Below are positions 16,331 through 24,483 of a DNA stretch of 33,331 nucleotides, piece after piece. The translations under genes and the position numbers were made by a program. The DNA is from Fretibacterium sp. (GTDB lineage: Bacteria; Synergistota; Synergistia; Synergistales; Aminobacteriaceae): assembly GCA_024681935.1 (NCBI GenBank), contig JAIKZX010000045.1, forward strand, positions 1 to 33,331, written 5' to 3'. Numbering within the stretch: position 1 is the first letter of the stretch; every line of letters begins with the position of its first letter. The notes below the pieces were generated by a model that saw only the letters and a program-made list of their open reading frames with translations, was not told the DNA's origin and made no database searches.

Positions 16331-17266
16331 ATGCGGGATACTTTTGGCCGGGAGATAAATTATATGCGCGTCTCCGTGACGGACCAGTGCAACCTTCGCT
16401 GCCGCTACTGCATGCCGGCCGGGGCGGCAGCGGCGCACGGCACGACGATGGATGAGGACGAAATCATACGCGCCATTGAGGCCGCGTCGGAGCTGGGCAT
16501 AAATAAAATCCGCATCACGGGCGGCGAGCCTCTTGTCAGGAAAAACATCCTGTCCATCTGCCGCCGCGCCGCTGCCATGCCGGGGATACGGGAGGCCACC
16601 CTCACGACAAACGGACTTCTGCTGTCTGACATGGCGGGGCCGCTGAAGGACGCGGGAATCCGCCGCGTCAACATCAGCCTGGACACGCTGGACCCGGAGA
16701 AGTACGCCCACATCACGCGGGGCGGTTCGCTCGGCCAGGCCCTGCGGGGCATAGAGGCAGCCCGTTCCGCGGGGCTCCGCGTAAAGATCAACACGGTTTT
16801 GATAGGCGGCTTCAACGACGGCGAACTTTCGCGCCTGGCGGACATGACGCGGGAGAACGACATGGATATCCGCTTTATCGAGCTGATGCCCATGACGGGG
16901 GACTTTGGACAGGACGCTTACCTGACGTTCCGGGAGGCAAGGGCACTCATCCCCGGGCTCGTCCCCCTGCCCGGGGACGGAGCCGCGCGGATGTTTCAAT
17001 TTGAGGGGGCGCGGGGGCGTGTGGGGTTCATCAGCCCCATGACCTGTAATTTTTGCTCTCAGTGCAACCGGATCCGCCTCACCGCCGACGGATATCTAAA
17101 GCCCTGCCTTCATTCCCGTCAGGAAATCCCCATAAAGGGGCTGAGCCGTGAGAAAATGAAGGAGGCCATACGGCGGGCGATCCTCGCCAAGCCGGAGAGG
17201 CACCCCTATTTATCAGCGTCGCGGCTCAGCGAGGCGGGCCGCAGCATGAACAGGATCGGAGGCTGA
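16331..17266 (+). CDS. moaA: GTP 3',8-cyclase MoaA
   Basis: The 311-residue radical SAM enzyme carries out the first step of molybdenum cofactor synthesis from GTP. The SAM cluster motif is C20-x3-C24-x2-C27 (DQCNLRCRYC), followed by ITGGEPL. The second Fe-S cluster, which binds GTP, uses C242, C245 and C259 in the CSQCNRIRLTADGYLKPC segment. The protein ends in Gly-Gly (MNRIGG), a tail required for activity in characterised MoaA. A GAGG site lies 11 bases before the ATG. moaC follows after 3 bases. Confidence 0.95.
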   Translation: MRDTFGREINYMRVSVTDQCNLRCRYCMPAGAAAAHGTTMDEDEIIRAIEAASELGINKIRITGGEPLVRKNILSICRRAAAMPGIREATLTTNGLLLSDMAGPLKDAGIRRVNISLDTLDPEKYAHITRGGSLGQALRGIEAARSAGLRVKINTVLIGGFNDGELSRLADMTRENDMDIRFIELMPMTGDFGQDAYLTFREARALIPGLVPLPGDGAARMFQFEGARGRVGFISPMTCNFCSQCNRIRLTADGYLKPCLHSRQEIPIKGLSREKMKEAIRRAILAKPERHPYLSASRLSEAGRSMNRIGG

Positions 17267-17269
17267 CTG

Positions 17270-17767
17270 ATGGCAGACTTAAGCGGCGACTTCACGCACT
17301 TTGACAGCGAGGGGCGCGCCCGAATGGTCAATGTGGAGGAGAAGGACATCACGCCGCGCCGCGCCGTGGCATCGGGGCGAATTTTCGTCAACGCCGGGAC
17401 ATTCCGTCTCATCCAAAGCGGCGGCGTCAAAAAGGGCGACGTGCTGACCGTCGCGCAGGTGGCGGGCATCATGGGGGCAAAGCGCACGCCGGACTTAATC
17501 CCCATGTGCCACCCCATCACTCTGAACGGGGTGAACCTCTCTCTCTCCCTGGACGAAGAGGCGCAGGCCGTCAGCGTCCGGGCCGAGATATCCTGCGCGG
17601 GGCGGACCGGCGTTGAGATGGAAGCGCTGACCGCCGTGTCCGTCGCCCTGCTGACGGTTTACGACATGTGCAAGTCCGTTCAGCGCGACATGGTGATTGG
17701 CGACATCCGCCTGTTGTCCAAGAGCGGCGGCGTTCACGGGGATTACGCCTGTGCCCCGCGGGTATGA
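17270..17767 (+). CDS. moaC: cyclic pyranopterin monophosphate synthase MoaC
   Basis: The 165-residue product is a full-length MoaC, which turns the MoaA product into cyclic pyranopterin monophosphate. Family motifs are FTHFD at the start, PMCHPITLNGV near 78-88, GRTGVEMEALTAVSVALLTVYDMCK near 111-133, and the conserved D/K region DMVIGDIRLLSKSGG. It is packed between moaA (3-base gap) and the Mog-MOSC gene (3-base gap). Confidence 0.95.
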   Translation: MADLSGDFTHFDSEGRARMVNVEEKDITPRRAVASGRIFVNAGTFRLIQSGGVKKGDVLTVAQVAGIMGAKRTPDLIPMCHPITLNGVNLSLSLDEEAQAVSVRAEISCAGRTGVEMEALTAVSVALLTVYDMCKSVQRDMVIGDIRLLSKSGGVHGDYACAPRV

Positions 17768-17770
17768 GAA

Positions 17771-18712
17771 ATGAGTGAAGAGATTATGCAAAAAGCGGCA
17801 GTCATCACAGTGAGCGACAAGGGATCAAGGGGGGAAAGGCAGGACACCAGCGGGCCCGCGCTGCGGCGACTTCTGGAGGAAATGGGATGGGAAACCGTTT
17901 ATGCGGCAATTATCCCGGACGAATTTGAGCTTATCCGGTCCGAACTGCTGAAATGCGCGGACAGACTGAAGCTGCCCCTCGTTCTGACCACGGGGGGAAC
18001 GGGTTTTGCCCCCCGGGACGTGACGCCGGAGGCGACGCTGGCCGTCCTTGAGCGGGAAGCGCGGGGCATTCCGGAGGCCATGCGGGCGGAGAGCATGAAG
18101 ATTACCCCGATGGGGTGTCTGTCCCGCGCCGTGGCGGGGATACGGGGGACGACGCTCATCATCAACCTGCCGGGCAGCGAGAAGGCCGCCTGCGAGTGTT
18201 TTGGCGCGGTCCTCCCCGCAATCCGGCACGGGACGGACCTTCTGGCAGGCAGAACAGAACACCCGGCGACAGTGACAGGAAAGATCCTCGCCGTCTGCAT
18301 CAGCGAACACAGGGGTGAGCAGAAGCACCCCGTGGAAAAGATCGCCCTCCGGGCCGGTCATGGAATCGAAGGCGACGCCCACGCGGGGAGCGGACACCGG
18401 CAGGTCAGCCTGCTGGGGAGGGAGAGCGTGGCAAAGCTCCAGCCCCGTGTCAGGGAAAAACTGCAGCCGGGGGCATTTGCCGAGAACATTCTTACGGAAG
18501 GGCTCTGCCTGTACGAGTTCCCGGTTGGGACGCGCCTGAAAATCGGCACCGCGGTCTGCGAGGTCACACAGATCGGCAAGGAGTGCCACGGAGACTGCGC
18601 AATCCGAAAAGCCGCCGGGGATTGCGTGATGCCGCGGGAGGGCATCTTTGTGAAGGTTCTGGAGAGCGGAGAGGCCAGGCCGGGCGACACGCTGGAGACG
18701 ATGAGGATTTAG
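17771..18712 (+). CDS. Mog/MoaB molybdopterin adenylyltransferase fused to MOSC domain
   Basis: The 313-residue protein has two domains. Residues 6-165 are a MogA/MoaB molybdopterin-binding domain with the signature TTGGTGFAPRDVTPEA at 73-88. Such domains adenylate molybdopterin ready for molybdenum insertion. Residues 170-313 are a MOSC domain (HGIEGDAHAG at 197-206, QVSLL, GAFAENILTEGL, and conserved cysteines C272 and C276). MOSC domains bind sulfurated molybdenum cofactor and transfer sulfur. The fusion is a known arrangement in anaerobes and suggests adenylation and cofactor sulfur chemistry are coupled. It is the last gene of the operon. No terminator is visible in the 26 bases before the convergent STAS gene. 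Confidence 0.92.
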   Translation: MSEEIMQKAAVITVSDKGSRGERQDTSGPALRRLLEEMGWETVYAAIIPDEFELIRSELLKCADRLKLPLVLTTGGTGFAPRDVTPEATLAVLEREARGIPEAMRAESMKITPMGCLSRAVAGIRGTTLIINLPGSEKAACECFGAVLPAIRHGTDLLAGRTEHPATVTGKILAVCISEHRGEQKHPVEKIALRAGHGIEGDAHAGSGHRQVSLLGRESVAKLQPRVREKLQPGAFAENILTEGLCLYEFPVGTRLKIGTAVCEVTQIGKECHGDCAIRKAAGDCVMPREGIFVKVLESGEARPGDTLETMRI

Positions 18713-18738
18713 ATTCTCACGTCACAGGGCTGTCCGGC

Positions 18739-19050
18739 TCAGGGCTGTTTTCCGCCCGGTGCCGATTCCACGATGAATATCTCAGAAAAGCCCGTCACCT
18801 CGAGGATGTCCATGACTTCCCCGTTCACGTTGCGGAGCGTCACCCGGCCCTCCTCCCCCATCGCGTGCTGCACCGCCAGAAGCGCGCGAAGTCCCGCGGA
18901 GGAGATGTAGACCACCGCGGACATATCGATGACAAGGCTCGTGGCCCCGCCGATATTCCGCATCAGCGTCTCATAAAACCGGGGGGACGAGTCCGCGTCC
19001 AGCCTTCTTTCGTTTAAAATCAGCGTCAACTCTTTGCCATCATCAGGCAT
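18739..19050 (-). CDS. STAS-domain protein (anti-sigma factor antagonist type)
   Basis: This small 103-residue protein consists of a single STAS domain like SpoIIAA/RsbV. The conserved phosphorylatable serine region is VVYISSAGLRALLAV, with S51 the likely site. The start is ATG 19050 because AAAGGAGG sits 7 bases before it. The frame continues 13 codons further upstream. No anti-sigma kinase or sigma factor gene is next to it, so its partner is unknown. It is convergent with the molybdenum operon and divergent from nfnAB. Confidence 0.85.
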   Translation of the reverse strand: MPDDGKELTLILNERRLDADSSPRFYETLMRNIGGATSLVIDMSAVVYISSAGLRALLAVQHAMGEEGRVTLRNVNGEVMDILEVTGFSEIFIVESAPGGKQP

Positions 19051-19172
19051 GGCAGAGCCTCCTTTCATCTGCATGGAACGGAGATACAAGGATATTATGG
19101 CAGACAGGGGGGCAAAAATCGAGGCCGGGATTTTCCAACCGGAATACCCATATCATTGTCTTCACTGCCGCC

Positions 19173-19212
19173 TTGTTTTCTTGGGGAAAAAGGCTTATCA
19201 TTAATAATGATT
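19173..19212 (+). promoter_or_regulatory. putative nfnAB promoter with operator-like inverted repeat
   Basis: TTGTTT (19173-19178) and TATCAT (19196-19201) are spaced by 17 bases. A perfect 7+1+7 inverted repeat ATCATTA-A-TAATGAT (19198-19212) overlaps the -10 box, where a repressor could bind. The promoter match is moderate. The rest of the 196-base gap between the STAS gene and nfnA shows no gene. Confidence 0.4.
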
Positions 19213-19246
19213 GTGTGTAATTCCATCTTAGAGGGGGAACTTGACT

Positions 19247-20152
19247 TTGCATAAGATTTTGGAGAAGCGGCGGCTCTCTCACGACGAGGAGAGAAGTCAG
19301 GACGTCTACTACTTCAGGGTGACGGCTCCTGAAATCGCCCGGAACCGCAAGGCCGGACAGTTCATCATTCTGCAGGTTGACGAGACCTACGGAGAGAGGA
19401 TTCCGCTGACCATCGCGGACGCCAATGCGGACGAGGGCTGGATTGCCATCGTGTTTCAGACGGTGGGGGCTTCGACGCTGAAGCTCTCTCAGTTTGAGGT
19501 GGGCGACAACATTCCCGTTATCGTCGGGCCGCTGGGCAGTCCCACAAAGATTGAAAAGGTGGGAACGGTTGTCTGCGTGGGCGGCGGCATCGGAGTTGCC
19601 CCCATGCATCCCATCGTCCAGGCCCACCATGCCGCAGGCAACCACGTGATTGCCATCATGGGAGCCCGCACCAAGGACCTTATGATCTTCGAGGAGGAAA
19701 TGAAGAAGGCCTCCGACGAGCTTATCGTTGTGACGGACGACGGCTCCTACGGCCGCAAGGGCCTTGTGACGGAGCCCCTGAAGGAACTCTGCGAGGGCAA
19801 AGGCGGTCACCCCCTGCCCAATGAGGTCGTCGCCATCGGCCCCCCCATCATGATGAAATTCTGCGTTGCCACCACCCGCCCCTTCAACGTCCCCACCACC
19901 GTGTCCCTGAACACGATTATGATTGACGGCACGGGCATGTGCGGCTGCTGCCGCGTCAGCGTGGGCGGCGAGACAAAGTTCGTCTGCGTTGACGGGCCGG
20001 AGTTCGACGGCTTCAAGGTGGACTTCGACAACATGATGCAGCGTATGCGTGCCTTCCGCGACCGCGAGCAGGCGGACTATCAGAAGGAGAAGGACCACGT
20101 GTGCCGCATTGGGCTGACAAACGGTTCTACCCTTGGAAAGGCGGGTGCGTAA
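19247..20152 (+). CDS. nfnA: NfnA-type FAD/[2Fe-2S] subunit of ferredoxin-NADP+ transhydrogenase
   Basis: The 301-residue product is a member of the ferredoxin reductase/dihydroorotate dehydrogenase electron-transfer family. The FAD-contact motif ERIPLTIAD is near residues 50-58, the NAD-binding GGGIGVAP at 112-119, and C-terminal [2Fe-2S] cysteines in GMCGCCRVS plus FVCVDGPEFDG. With the next gene it forms the NfnAB complex, which couples reduced ferredoxin and NADH to NADPH production by electron bifurcation. Both possible starts are TTG. 19247 is preferred because GAGGGGG (19231-19237) lies 9 bases before it and HKILEKRRL matches the family start. The other, at 19241, is only 3 bases away. 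Sulfide dehydrogenase SudB is the alternative name. Confidence 0.88.
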   Translation: MHKILEKRRLSHDEERSQDVYYFRVTAPEIARNRKAGQFIILQVDETYGERIPLTIADANADEGWIAIVFQTVGASTLKLSQFEVGDNIPVIVGPLGSPTKIEKVGTVVCVGGGIGVAPMHPIVQAHHAAGNHVIAIMGARTKDLMIFEEEMKKASDELIVVTDDGSYGRKGLVTEPLKELCEGKGGHPLPNEVVAIGPPIMMKFCVATTRPFNVPTTVSLNTIMIDGTGMCGCCRVSVGGETKFVCVDGPEFDGFKVDFDNMMQRMRAFRDREQADYQKEKDHVCRIGLTNGSTLGKAGA

Positions 20153-20154
20153 CC

Positions 20155-21645
20155 ATGTCTGAACACAAGACGACGGAGATGCTCAACCAGGAGGCAGAAA
20201 AGGTTTGGGCTGAGATTAAAGACAAGACGCTGACCCCCAAGGACCGGGGCACCATCCCCGGACAGGAAATGCCCTCCCGCGACCCCATCCAGAGGGCGCA
20301 CGAGATGGGCGAGGTGGCGCTGGGCTACACGGAGACTCAGGCCCGCGTTGAGGCGGAGCGCTGCCTTGGCTGCGCCGGAGCCCCCTGCACAAAGGGCTGC
20401 CCCGTGGGCGTGCCCATCAAGGACTTCATCGCCCACATCCAGAAGGGTGACTTCAAGGGCGCCGTGGACACCATCAAGACGACGAACCTGCTTCCCGCCA
20501 TCTGCGGCCGCGTCTGCCCGCAGGAGAAGCAGTGCCAGAGCTTCTGCACCGTGGGCAAGATGCTCAAATCCCCGGAGAAGGCCGTGGCCATTGGCCGCCT
20601 CGAGCGCTTTGTGGCGGACTGGGAGCGGGCCCACAACCAGATCACCGTCCCGCAGCCCGCGCCGGACACGGGCAAGCGCGTTGCCGTCATCGGCTCCGGC
20701 CCCGCGGGCCTGACCGTCGCGGCGGACACCCGCCGGGCGGGGCACAGCGTCACCGTGTTTGAGGCGTTCCAGAAGACCGGCGGCGTCATGGTCTACGGCA
20801 TTCCTGAGTTCCGTCTGCCCAAGGAGATCGTCTCCAAAGAGGTGGAGAACCTCAAAAAGATGGGCGTGGAGTTCAAGATGAGCTTCCTGGTGGGCCGCAC
20901 GGAGACGCTGGAGCAGCTTTTGGACCGCGAGGGCTTTGACGCCGCGTTCATCGGAACGGGCGCGGGCCTGCCGAAGTTCCTGAAGATCGAGGGCGAGAAC
21001 CTCATCGGCGTGTTCAGCGCCAACGAGTACCTCACCCGCGCGAACCTGATGAAGGCCTACGACGTGGAGCACGCGAACACGCCCATGTTCCCGGCAAAGC
21101 GCGTGGCGGTCTTCGGCGGCGGCAACGTGGCAATGGACGGCGCACGCATGGCCCTTCGCCTTGGCGCGGAGAAGGTTTACTGCGTCTACCGCCGCACCCG
21201 CACGGAGATGCCCGCCCGTGCTGAGGAGGTCGCGCACGCGATGGAGGAAGGCGTGGACTTCCACTTCCTGGAGAACCCCACCCGCTTCATCGGCGACGAA
21301 AACGGGAAGCTGAAGGCCGTGGAGCTTCTGAGCTACGAGCTGGGTGAGCCGGACGCCTCCGGACGCCGCAAGCCCGTCGCCAAGCCGGGGACGGAGCACC
21401 AGCTTGAGATTGACGCGGCAATCGTGGCTCTGGGCAACGAGTCCAACCCGCTGATGGCCGCCACCACCAAGGGGCTCAAGGTCACGGAGCGCGGCAACAT
21501 CATCGTGGACGAGAACCAGAAGACCAGCATCCCGCGCGTGTGGGCCGGCGGAGACATCGTGCTGGGCGCCGCGACGGTCATCCTGGCCATGGGCGAGGGC
21601 CGCAGGGCAGCCGCCAGCATCAACCAGTACCTGGCCGGGAAGTAA
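20155..21645 (+). CDS. nfnB: NfnB-type (glutamate synthase beta-like) flavoprotein
   Basis: The 496-residue product is related to the small subunit of glutamate synthase. N-terminal cysteines for two [4Fe-4S] clusters are C70, C73, C78, C82 and C117, C121, C127, C131. The FAD motif GSGPAG is at 180-185 and the NADP motif GGGNVAMD at 321-328, followed by YRRTRTEMPA. Placed 2 bases after nfnA, it is best read as the large NADPH-binding subunit of the bifurcating transhydrogenase. Annotation pipelines often label it NADPH-dependent glutamate synthase (gltA), but no large glutamate synthase subunit is present. It shares its domain plan with the middle part of YgfK. Confidence 0.88.
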   Translation: MSEHKTTEMLNQEAEKVWAEIKDKTLTPKDRGTIPGQEMPSRDPIQRAHEMGEVALGYTETQARVEAERCLGCAGAPCTKGCPVGVPIKDFIAHIQKGDFKGAVDTIKTTNLLPAICGRVCPQEKQCQSFCTVGKMLKSPEKAVAIGRLERFVADWERAHNQITVPQPAPDTGKRVAVIGSGPAGLTVAADTRRAGHSVTVFEAFQKTGGVMVYGIPEFRLPKEIVSKEVENLKKMGVEFKMSFLVGRTETLEQLLDREGFDAAFIGTGAGLPKFLKIEGENLIGVFSANEYLTRANLMKAYDVEHANTPMFPAKRVAVFGGGNVAMDGARMALRLGAEKVYCVYRRTRTEMPARAEEVAHAMEEGVDFHFLENPTRFIGDENGKLKAVELLSYELGEPDASGRRKPVAKPGTEHQLEIDAAIVALGNESNPLMAATTKGLKVTERGNIIVDENQKTSIPRVWAGGDIVLGAATVILAMGEGRRAAASINQYLAGK

Positions 21646-21659
21646 GCCGGGACATCAAA

Positions 21660-21707
21660 ACAAAAAAAGCCATGACGGGGGAGGGAAACTTCCCCCGCCT
21701 TTTTTTA
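21660..21707 (+). terminator. intrinsic terminator after nfnB
   Basis: CGGGGGA (21676-21682) pairs with TCCCCCG (21691-21697), followed by an unbroken T-run (21700-21706). A matching A-run (21662-21668) precedes the stem, so it may also stop transcription from the other side. Confidence 0.85.
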
Positions 21708-21752
21708 GGGGCCCCCTCCTCCGCTCCGGCTCTCTGAGCTGACCTCCTCAAA

Positions 21753-21785
21753 TGCTATAATGGCCCTGTCACCAGAAGGACAGGG
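21753..21785 (+). promoter_or_regulatory. extended -10 promoter of dnaG with inverted repeat at the start site
   Basis: TGCTATAAT (21753-21761) is a perfect extended -10 element without a good -35 box. CCCTGTC (21764-21770) and GACAGGG (21779-21785) form an inverted repeat right at the expected transcription start. A second inverted repeat CAGGGA-T-TCCCTG (21810-21822) lies just before the start codon. Confidence 0.5.
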
Positions 21786-21830
21786 CGATGCAGAAGGGGG
21801 GCGAGGGGACAGGGATTCCCTGAGCTTAAA

Positions 21831-23705
21831 TTGGCCAACAGCGATATTCAACTCATCAAGGAACGTCTGGATATTGTCGACGTCATCGGCGACCGGGTGA
21901 GACTGCGCCGGGCCGGGAGGAGCTACGTCGGACTCTGTCCATTCCACAACGAGAAGACGCCTTCCTTCCACGTCAGCCAGGAGAAGCAGAACTATCACTG
22001 CTTTGGCTGCGGCAGGGGGGGAGACATCTTTACCTTTGTCATGGAGACGGAGGGGCTGGACTTCCCCCAGGCCCTGGAGCTTTTAGCCGCCCGCGCCGGC
22101 GTGACGCTGACGAAAAAGGCCGGGAAAAAGAAGCTGGAGGGCAACCTCTACGAGGTGACGGACCTGGCGGCGCAGTTCTTCAGCGCCCAGCTCCGCGCGC
22201 CGGAGGGGGCAGCGGGCAGGGCTTACATGGAGCGAAGAGCCCTCACGCCCCAGGACGCCGCGCGCTTTGGCCTGGGCTGGAGCTCCAGCTCGTGGGACTC
22301 GCTCTTAAGGCATTTGAGGGAGGCAGGCGTCAATGACCGTCAGGCCCTGGCCGCCGGGCTCGCCGTCGAGGGACAGCGGGGCGGCCTCTACGACCGCTTC
22401 CGGGGACGGCTGATGTTCCCCATCCGCGACATCGCCGGGCGGGTGATCGCCTTTGGCGGCCGTCTTGTCGACGGGGAGGGCGCAAAGTACATCAACAGTC
22501 CGGAGGGGGAGATCTACAGCAAGCGGCGGACCCTCTACCTGCTGCACGAAGCGCGGAACGCCATCCGTGAGCGCGGGCGCTCCATTTTGGTGGAGGGCTA
22601 CATGGACGCGCTGCGGCTCCACCTCTGCGGCTTCACCGAGACCGTCGCCTCCCTGGGCACCTCGCTGACGGAGGACCAGGCGCGGCTGCTCAAGCGCTTC
22701 AGTGACCGCTGCTACATCTGCTACGACAGCGACGCGGCAGGGCAGGAGGCGACCATCAGGGGGATGTACATCCTCCAGAGCCTTGGACTTGACGTTCAGG
22801 TCATCTCCCTGCCCTCCGGCAAGGACCCTGACGAATTATTGACTGCAGCCAGCGGTAGTGCGGATCCAGCCGCGCGGCGAGAGCGCTTAAATTCGTTTGA
22901 GGAGGCCGTCAAAAACGCGCGTCCCCTGATCCTTCAGCACATGGCCTCCGTCCGGGGCATGCTGGCCTCCCCCGAGACGAGGCGGGCCGGGGTTGAGTCC
23001 CTGATGAGCGGCCTGGTCCAGCTGGACCCTTCGGCCATTGCCCCCTATGTGTCAGAGCTGGCCGGGGCCCTGGAGCTTTATCCTCACGAGTTCTGGCGGG
23101 AGCTGGAGGCCTTCCGGCGGAAGGGGAACCGGACGCCCCGCCCCGAACCGGCCCCGCAGAAGAAGAACGACGGGACAGGCGGGGAAAAAATTGTCCTGGA
23201 TCCCCTGGAGTCCGCCCTTTGTTCCCTTCTGTGGCGCGATGAGGAACTTCGCCGCCGCGTCCGTCCTGAAGAGGTCCTTGCCCTGCTGGACGACGAGCGC
23301 GTCAAGGAGGTGGCGCTGGCTATCCTGATGGAAACGCCGGAGACGCTGGAGGCCCGCTGGCTCAGCCTGGGGGACCGCTGGCCCCTGGCGCTGATCTCCC
23401 GCGGCGACGCCTTCTGCGACGAGCTCACAGACCCTTCCCACGCGGCGCCCCAGCCACGCGGCGAGAACGATTCAAACCAGGCCCGCGCCGTGAGCGATCC
23501 AAACCAGACCCGCGCCGTGAGCGATCCAAACCAGGCCCGCGCCGTGAGCGATCCAATATGGAATGTGGTTTGCTCAGCCCTCAGGCGCCGCCGGGACGAG
23601 GGGCGGCTCAGGGAGCTGGACGCAAAGATGAAGCGCGGCGAGGCCACCGCGGAGGATCTGACGGAGCTGCGCGCCCTCGCCGCGGAACTGAAACGAAGAA
23701 ACTGA
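21831..23705 (+). CDS. dnaG: DNA primase DnaG
   Basis: The 624-residue product makes RNA primers at the replication fork. The CHC2 zinc finger is C36, H39, C57, C60 (GLCPFHNEKTPSFHVS and HCFGCGRGG). The TOPRIM catalytic core has EGYMD at 255-259 and YDSDAAG at 298-304. The C-terminal part from about 450 is the helical helicase-binding region. It contains three tandem copies of a 9-residue unit (NQARAVSDP) at about 548-574, encoded by 27-bp DNA repeats. The start is TTG 21831: no ATG or GTG exists upstream in frame, and ANSDIQLIKERLDIVDVIG matches the family start. No strong ribosome site precedes it. The gene stands alone, not with rpsU or rpoD. Confidence 0.93.
   Translation: MANSDIQLIKERLDIVDVIGDRVRLRRAGRSYVGLCPFHNEKTPSFHVSQEKQNYHCFGCGRGGDIFTFVMETEGLDFPQALELLAARAGVTLTKKAGKKKLEGNLYEVTDLAAQFFSAQLRAPEGAAGRAYMERRALTPQDAARFGLGWSSSSWDSLLRHLREAGVNDRQALAAGLAVEGQRGGLYDRFRGRLMFPIRDIAGRVIAFGGRLVDGEGAKYINSPEGEIYSKRRTLYLLHEARNAIRERGRSILVEGYMDALRLHLCGFTETVASLGTSLTEDQARLLKRFSDRCYICYDSDAAGQEATIRGMYILQSLGLDVQVISLPSGKDPDELLTAASGSADPAARRERLNSFEEAVKNARPLILQHMASVRGMLASPETRRAGVESLMSGLVQLDPSAIAPYVSELAGALELYPHEFWRELEAFRRKGNRTPRPEPAPQKKNDGTGGEKIVLDPLESALCSLLWRDEELRRRVRPEEVLALLDDERVKEVALAILMETPETLEARWLSLGDRWPLALISRGDAFCDELTDPSHAAPQPRGENDSNQARAVSDPNQTRAVSDPNQARAVSDPIWNVVCSALRRRRDEGRLRELDAKMKRGEATAEDLTELRALAAELKRRN
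23474..23554 (+). repeat. three 27-bp tandem repeats inside dnaG
   Basis: Units at 23474-23500, 23501-23527 and 23528-23554 all begin AAACCAG and end GTGAGCGATCC. Units 1 and 3 are identical and unit 2 differs by one base (G to A). The unit is a multiple of three, so copy number can change without shifting the frame. Confidence 0.9.
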
Positions 23706-23740
23706 ACGGGCCCCCGGCGCCTGCCGGACGCAAGACCGTG

Positions 23741-24403
23741 TTATTTTCCCCACAGGCCGCGCTTTGCCCTGCGGGCCTCCTCCTGGAAACGGACGAACAG
23801 GTCCGCATAGCGTGAGTTGGGCTGGATGGTCATCACCTTTGCGTAGCCGCCCAGCAGCAGACGGGCGTTGAACATCCCGCGCCGGATGGCCGCCTCCCCG
23901 TCGGAGGGAGACTCCAGCCAAATGTAGGCCAGATGGCGCTGGTAGCGGTCCAGAGGCGCGACGTCGTACTCCAGCCAGACGTGTTTGCCCGTGAGCTCCT
24001 TCTTGGTGAAGGCGCTGGCCTCCGGGCCATAGAACTGGACTGCCTTGTTGGGGTGGACGGTCTCGGGCGTATCCACGCCGACCAGCCGCACCCGCCGGGA
24101 CTGGCCGTCCACCTCCACCAAAAGGGTGTCGCCGTCCACAACGCGCTTGACGGTCCCCTCCAGCTTATCCCCCACCTGGGCCGTCGTCTTTTTCCCGCTC
24201 GTTTGAGCTCCGGGCGCTTTGGGCTGTTCCGCCGGGGTCTCCCCAAGGAGCGACTGCAGAAGGGCCTCCGGGGAGACGTCATGTCCTGACAGCCGGGCCA
24301 CACCCCACCCCACCAGGACGACCAGAAGAATGACGAGAATCTGTTTCGGGCTCATCCGGGCCAGCTGTGACAGCCTTCCCCGCGTCTGACGTTTTTTTGC
24401 CAT
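23741..24403 (-). CDS. membrane-anchored thermonuclease-family protein
   Basis: The 220-residue product has one N-terminal membrane segment (about 20-37) after a basic start, a Pro/Ala-rich linker (55-75), then a staphylococcal nuclease-like domain (78-220). The catalytic pattern of the family is present: DGDT at 90-93, RLVGVDTPE at 106-114 (R106, D111, E114) and DRYQRHLAY at 152-160 with R156. It is probably an envelope-anchored, Ca2+-dependent nuclease facing the periplasm, used in DNA scavenging or turnover. It is convergent with dnaG (35-base gap) and divergent from the AsmA-like gene. Confidence 0.88.
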   Translation of the reverse strand: MAKKRQTRGRLSQLARMSPKQILVILLVVLVGWGVARLSGHDVSPEALLQSLLGETPAEQPKAPGAQTSGKKTTAQVGDKLEGTVKRVVDGDTLLVEVDGQSRRVRLVGVDTPETVHPNKAVQFYGPEASAFTKKELTGKHVWLEYDVAPLDRYQRHLAYIWLESPSDGEAAIRRGMFNARLLLGGYAKVMTIQPNSRYADLFVRFQEEARRAKRGLWGK

Positions 24404-24483
24404 ACGGCCGCACCCCCATTAAAATGAATCCTTAAGGTAAAATATACCACGGGTCGTGATTTTTAAAAGAGGAGTGAGTCGTA

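Noticed and set aside
23474-23554. Reading the short tandem repeats in dnaG as a CRISPR-like array
   Set aside because: The units are contiguous without spacers, in frame and inside a coding region.
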